Virus record (IMG/VR): IMGVR_UViG_3300022871_000857
Span: 1-62,962 of that record
DNA: 62,962 bases
Source of the DNA: a virus
Reading direction: 5' to 3' (one strand)
This document shows, one piece after another, positions 60,765 to 62,962 of the stretch. Each line of letters opens with the position of its first letter. Positions within the stretch are counted from its first letter, which is position 1. The position numbers and the translations under genes are program-made. The notes below the pieces were generated by a model. That model worked only from the letters and a program-made list of their open reading frames with translations, was not told the origin of the DNA and made no database searches.

Positions 60765-60941
60765 TTACTCCTCTCCACAATTATATTTATCTCCATATTC
60801 TGCTACTGTCATCTTTGGAGGTGTAGCCCCACACCAAACACAAGGGTGCTTGCCTTGTGAAATTTCATAAACTGCCGGAGCATATTGTTCTTTATGGCAA
60901 TATATACATCTCACTTGCATTGCTGTATCTTTATCACTCAT
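60765..60941 (-). CDS. 58-residue zinc-finger protein
   Basis: A short protein with CIYCH and CVWCG pairs (residues ~12 and ~34), i.e. a treble-clef or zinc-ribbon site. GGAG precedes the ATG. One of seven tiny zinc proteins in the minus-strand half. Confidence 0.65.
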   Translation of the reverse strand: MSDKDTAMQVRCIYCHKEQYAPAVYEISQGKHPCVWCGATPPKMTVAEYGDKYNCGEE

Positions 60942-60945
60942 TCCT

Positions 60946-61287
60946 CTACTCCTTTTCTTTTAGGTTGTTTAGGATTGCATCTGTATTCTTTCTTATTTCA
61001 GCTACATTTCTACATAGTTCTCTGGTTCTATCTTCATGGGTTTGGTCATCAGTAGTTGCAGAATATTGCTTGACTTCCTCAACCCCAACCTTCTCTATGC
61101 TTCCTGCTTTTTCTTGCTTAGCCTTATCATACCCAGCCATAATCGCATTAGCAAACCACCCCAACATAGTTCCTTCATCTGTTGCTATTTCAGGTTTAAT
61201 TTTTACCGACCTAACAAACTCCTCCGCCCATACCTTTGCACTAAATTCGCCACATAATTTATTATCTTCCATTATCTCGCCTTTCAT
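60946..61287 (-). CDS. helical hypothetical protein (DUF-like, WFANAIMAGYD)
   Basis: A 113-residue protein with the phrase GTMLGWFANAIMAGYDKA, seen in small phage or prophage proteins, and a charged coiled end. The GAGGAAATAAA site supports ATG 61,287; an internal Met at residue 6 is possible. Confidence 0.6.
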   Translation of the reverse strand: MKGEIMEDNKLCGEFSAKVWAEEFVRSVKIKPEIATDEGTMLGWFANAIMAGYDKAKQEKAGSIEKVGVEEVKQYSATTDDQTHEDRTRELCRNVAEIRKNTDAILNNLKEKE

Positions 61288-61448
61288 TTTATTTCCTCAT
61301 AAGATTGTTCTACCTCTTTTTTCAAAATACTATCGGGGACTTCCATCTTTAAATCTCTGTATTGCTCAGCGATAAAAGTTTCTTCGTGGCAATTTACACA
61401 ATGACCTCCATAAACTTTACATCCACAATCTTCACAATAGTTACTCAT
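61284..61448 (-). CDS. 54-residue zinc-ribbon protein
   Basis: A short protein starting MSNYCEDCGCK with a second CVNCHE pair 13 residues later, then a helical tail. ATGA overlaps with the next gene; 4-base overlap with the preceding one. Confidence 0.65.
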   Translation of the reverse strand: MSNYCEDCGCKVYGGHCVNCHEETFIAEQYRDLKMEVPDSILKKEVEQSYEEIK

Positions 61449-61600
61449 CCTTTTACTCCTCTATTTTTAAAAGATATAGTTAAGTCACTTTTCTTTTCAT
61501 CGTTTTTCTTTTTCTGTAAAAATTTAATTACATCTTTATTTTTATGAAGTTTAATTATTCTTAGTTCCGTGACAGGTATCCCAACTAATTTAAGTCTCAT
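61445..61600 (-). CDS. 51-residue basic protein
   Basis: Begins MRLKLVGIPVTELRI and is Lys-rich in its second half. AAAGGAG lies 8 bases upstream; that ribosome site is part of a 14-base direct repeat. Could be nucleic-acid binding. Confidence 0.55.
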   Translation of the reverse strand: MRLKLVGIPVTELRIIKLHKNKDVIKFLQKKKNDEKKSDLTISFKNRGVKG

Positions 61601-61607
61601 CTCTTCT

Positions 61608-61709
61608 CCTTTAGCTCATCTATTTTCTGGCAGAGGTCTTTAGAGCTACCCAACTAATGTACACTCATTGGACTCAAGGTTATTTCAACCTCTAGCCTTT
61701 AGCTCATCT
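61608..61709 (-). repeat. structured segment flanked by 14-base direct repeats
   Basis: AGATGAGCTAAAGG (minus strand) occurs at 61621-61608 and 61709-61696. Between the repeats a 9-bp stem (61629-61637 with 61688-61697, one bulge) closes a branched fold including AGGTT-GAAAT-AACCT (minus, 61091-61077 offset to 61691-61677). It lies in the gap between two small genes and provides the ribosome site of the next one, so it might be a regulatory leader or a small inserted RNA element with a target duplication. Confidence 0.4.
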
Positions 61710-61727
61710 TTCAATTCTTCCCCTCCT

Positions 61728-61964
61728 CTATTTTTTATCTTCAAATTTTTCTTCAACTACTCTTAATCTTCGTGTGGCTAATGCTAAATTATCTTTTTTC
61801 AACTCCGCCACCTGCCTTAATAAATCGGCTACTATGGGTGTGCAGTCGTCTATGGCTATGTTGTAGCCATTTGGATAAGTAGCAGATGATATCTTTCTAT
61901 CGTTCATCAATTTAATTATCTTCTCTGGCAACAACTTCTCCGCTTCCTTTGTGAAATTTTTCAT
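61728..61964 (-). CDS. small helical hypothetical protein
   Basis: A 78-residue protein (KEAEKLLPEKIIKLMNDRKI, LLRQVAELKKDNLALATRR) with a coiled-coil end. It overlaps the HNH gene by 4 bases and precedes the structured repeat segment. Confidence 0.55.
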   Translation of the reverse strand: MKNFTKEAEKLLPEKIIKLMNDRKISSATYPNGYNIAIDDCTPIVADLLRQVAELKKDNLALATRRLRVVEEKFEDKK

Positions 61965-62422
61965 TTTATTTCTCCACTCCTTTTTTTTAGTTTTCTGCCG
62001 TCAAAAATAATACCTTTAGAATAATTGCCATTTTTCCTATGAAACCACATATGAAAACCCTCATTTTTAAACAATATAAAATTCTCAATCCTATTGTCAT
62101 CTTTAATTTCATTTATGTGATGAACTCTCTCTTTAGATTTAAGATACCGACTAAGATGTTTTTCCACAACTAATCTATGCTCATAAACATATCCAGAGCC
62201 ATATTTCATAGCAAATGGGTGGGTGGGGCTATATACTGCAATATAACCATTCATCTTAATTCTTCCACCTTTCCACGATGGTCTGGTTTTCTTAAAATTT
62301 TCTCTCATTAGTTGCAATGTAGCTTCAGAGCAATAACCACTTTTCCCTTTATTCCAAGTTTTGTGTCCTTTTTGAAAAGCTTTACCAGACAAAGAACCAT
62401 CTTTTTTATATCCACTCGGCAT
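61961..62422 (-). CDS. HNH endonuclease (free-standing homing type)
   Basis: A 153-residue HNH enzyme: NUMOD-like KGHKTWNKGK at the start, EHRLVVEKHLSRYL, then the metal motif RVHHINEIKDDNRIENF and MWFH. I start at ATG 62,422 with GGAGGAG upstream; a longer frame from 62,482 would begin inside the leader hairpin. Probably a mobile homing nuclease. Confidence 0.85.
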   Translation of the reverse strand: MPSGYKKDGSLSGKAFQKGHKTWNKGKSGYCSEATLQLMRENFKKTRPSWKGGRIKMNGYIAVYSPTHPFAMKYGSGYVYEHRLVVEKHLSRYLKSKERVHHINEIKDDNRIENFILFKNEGFHMWFHRKNGNYSKGIIFDGRKLKKRSGEIK

Positions 62423-62438
62423 AATCTCCTCCAATAAA

Positions 62439-62498
62439 AAGGCAACTTTCAGCGGTCTGATAGAAAGAGGTAAATCTTTCAACGCTTACGGTTGCCTT
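62439..62498 (-). terminator. leader hairpin / attenuator before the HNH gene
   Basis: AAGGCAAC (62446-62439) and GTTGCCTT (62498-62491 on plus) close a 60-base branched hairpin with an inner GAAAGA-TTTACC-TCTTTC stem; on the minus strand TTTTTATT follows. It lies between a perfect promoter and the HNH gene, so transcription is probably attenuated. Confidence 0.55.
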
Positions 62499-62539
62499 TG
62501 TTTTAAACATAAAAAATCCCCTCTCTACCAGACATTAAA

Positions 62540-62568
62540 ATTATACCACATACATTAGTATTTGTCAA
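62540..62568 (-). promoter_or_regulatory. consensus sigma-70 promoter before the HNH operon
   Basis: TTGACA (62568-62563), 17 bases, TATAAT (62545-62540), all perfect. Reads toward the leader hairpin and HNH gene, and on through the small-gene operon. Confidence 0.87.
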
Positions 62569-62595
62569 AGTTTTCTTTCTCTTTTTTATCTGGCA

Positions 62596-62847
62596 TTATT
62601 CATCCTTTATTCCCAAATCATCTACAAGGAAATCATTTGCACAATTAACAGCTCTTTTTATACTATATTCTTGGTCATTTTTATACTCTAATCTAACTTC
62701 CTTAATATCCTCTACTAAATTTTCTATTAAATTACACATTTCTACTAAGTTTTCATAGCGTCTATTATCTTCGTTAGTTTCGCCTAAGGGCTCTATGCAA
62801 CCGATTAACTTTTTAACAACTTGATATACGTCTAATTTATCTGGCAT
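62596..62847 (-). CDS. small helical hypothetical protein
   Basis: An 83-residue acidic helical protein (DVYQVVKKLIGCIEPLGE, LIENLVEDIKEVRLEYKN). I start it at ATG 62,847, which has AGGAAAA upstream, not at the longer frame from 62,886. Unknown function. Confidence 0.6.
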   Translation of the reverse strand: MPDKLDVYQVVKKLIGCIEPLGETNEDNRRYENLVEMCNLIENLVEDIKEVRLEYKNDQEYSIKRAVNCANDFLVDDLGIKDE

Positions 62848-62863
62848 TATTTTCCTACTTTCT

Positions 62864-62938
62864 TTAACTTCTATAACCACAATCAAAACACTCTACACCA
62901 TTAAAAGCATAGTAACCACAACAAGGACATTTACTCAT
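62864..62938 (-). CDS. 24-residue zinc-ribbon peptide
   Basis: MSKCPCCGYYAFNGVECFDCGYRS: two CxxC pairs in 24 residues make a minimal zinc ribbon. GGGAGG lies upstream. The Cys spacing is too regular for chance, though so short a gene needs expression evidence. Confidence 0.5.
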   Translation of the reverse strand: MSKCPCCGYYAFNGVECFDCGYRS

Positions 62939-62962
62939 ATCTTACCTCCCTTTCCCTTTAAG

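Noticed and set aside
62560-62605. Thirteen-residue frame (MPDKKEKENFDKY) before the HNH promoter
   Set aside because: Too short, overlaps the promoter -35 and lacks any supporting pattern beyond a plausible ribosome site.
1-62962. CRISPR array
   Set aside because: No set of regularly spaced direct repeats with unique spacers; the repeats found are pairs or 10-base phased motifs.
1-62962. Prophage/lysogeny module
   Set aside because: No integrase, excisionase or CI-type repressor frame is present; small HTH proteins seen resemble homing-enzyme tails or are fused to enzymes.

Overview
The window is 63 kb of a large, very AT-rich, virulent-looking tailed bacteriophage genome. The bacterial host is not named by the sequence. 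Strong AGGAGG-type ribosome sites, consensus sigma-70-like promoters (TTGACA-N17-TATAAT) and an oxygen-independent ribonucleotide reductase (NrdD) suggest an anaerobic, low-GC host, probably Bacillota-like. I see no integrase, no lysogeny repressor gene and no CRISPR array. Terminase, portal and capsid genes must lie outside the window.

Layout. (1) Bases 1-15,681, plus strand: virion genes. They run from connector and neck proteins through a tail tube protein, tail-assembly-chaperone-like genes, a 1,228-residue tape measure, a small distal-tail-like protein and a beta-propeller/tail-hub fusion, to three related tail-tip proteins. No contractile sheath is visible, so a siphovirus is likely. 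(2) 15,665-16,620: the strand switch. It holds a convergent small gene, twin operator-like palindromes, repeated TTGACA elements, a tRNA-Tyr and a tRNA-like cloverleaf. (3) 16,616-28,034, minus strand: a dense glycan-synthesis island with several glycosyltransferases (one fused to a LicD-like domain), FkbM and TylF methyltransferases, a sialyltransferase-like protein, a pyruvyltransferase, an APS-kinase-like protein and a cytidylyltransferase-like protein. (4) 28,031-58,081, minus strand: replication, recombination and nucleotide metabolism. It includes a sliding clamp, SbcCD, NrdD, family B DNA polymerase, RecA, PrimPol-helicase, flap nuclease, RusA-like and PDDEXK nucleases, a DNA methyltransferase with three inteins and a clamp loader with one. 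(5) 58,100-62,940, minus strand: RNA-end genes (CCA-adding enzyme, RlaP-like nucleotidyltransferase, a tRNA-Leu-like RNA), then small zinc-ribbon and HNH genes.

How it fits together. The minus-strand genes are packed as operons with ATGA or TAATG overlaps. They supply an almost self-contained replisome (PolB, clamp, clamp loader, PrimPol-helicase, SSB-like protein, RecA, SbcCD, FEN) and dNTP supply. The glycan island could decorate the virion or remodel the host surface. The most unusual signals are four inteins placed at catalytic motifs of two neighbouring genes; two tRNA-derived RNAs with enlarged loops and no encoded CCA, one of them next to a CCA-adding enzyme and an RlaP-type enzyme; and an exact bipartite promoter-like motif shared by recA and a second operon.
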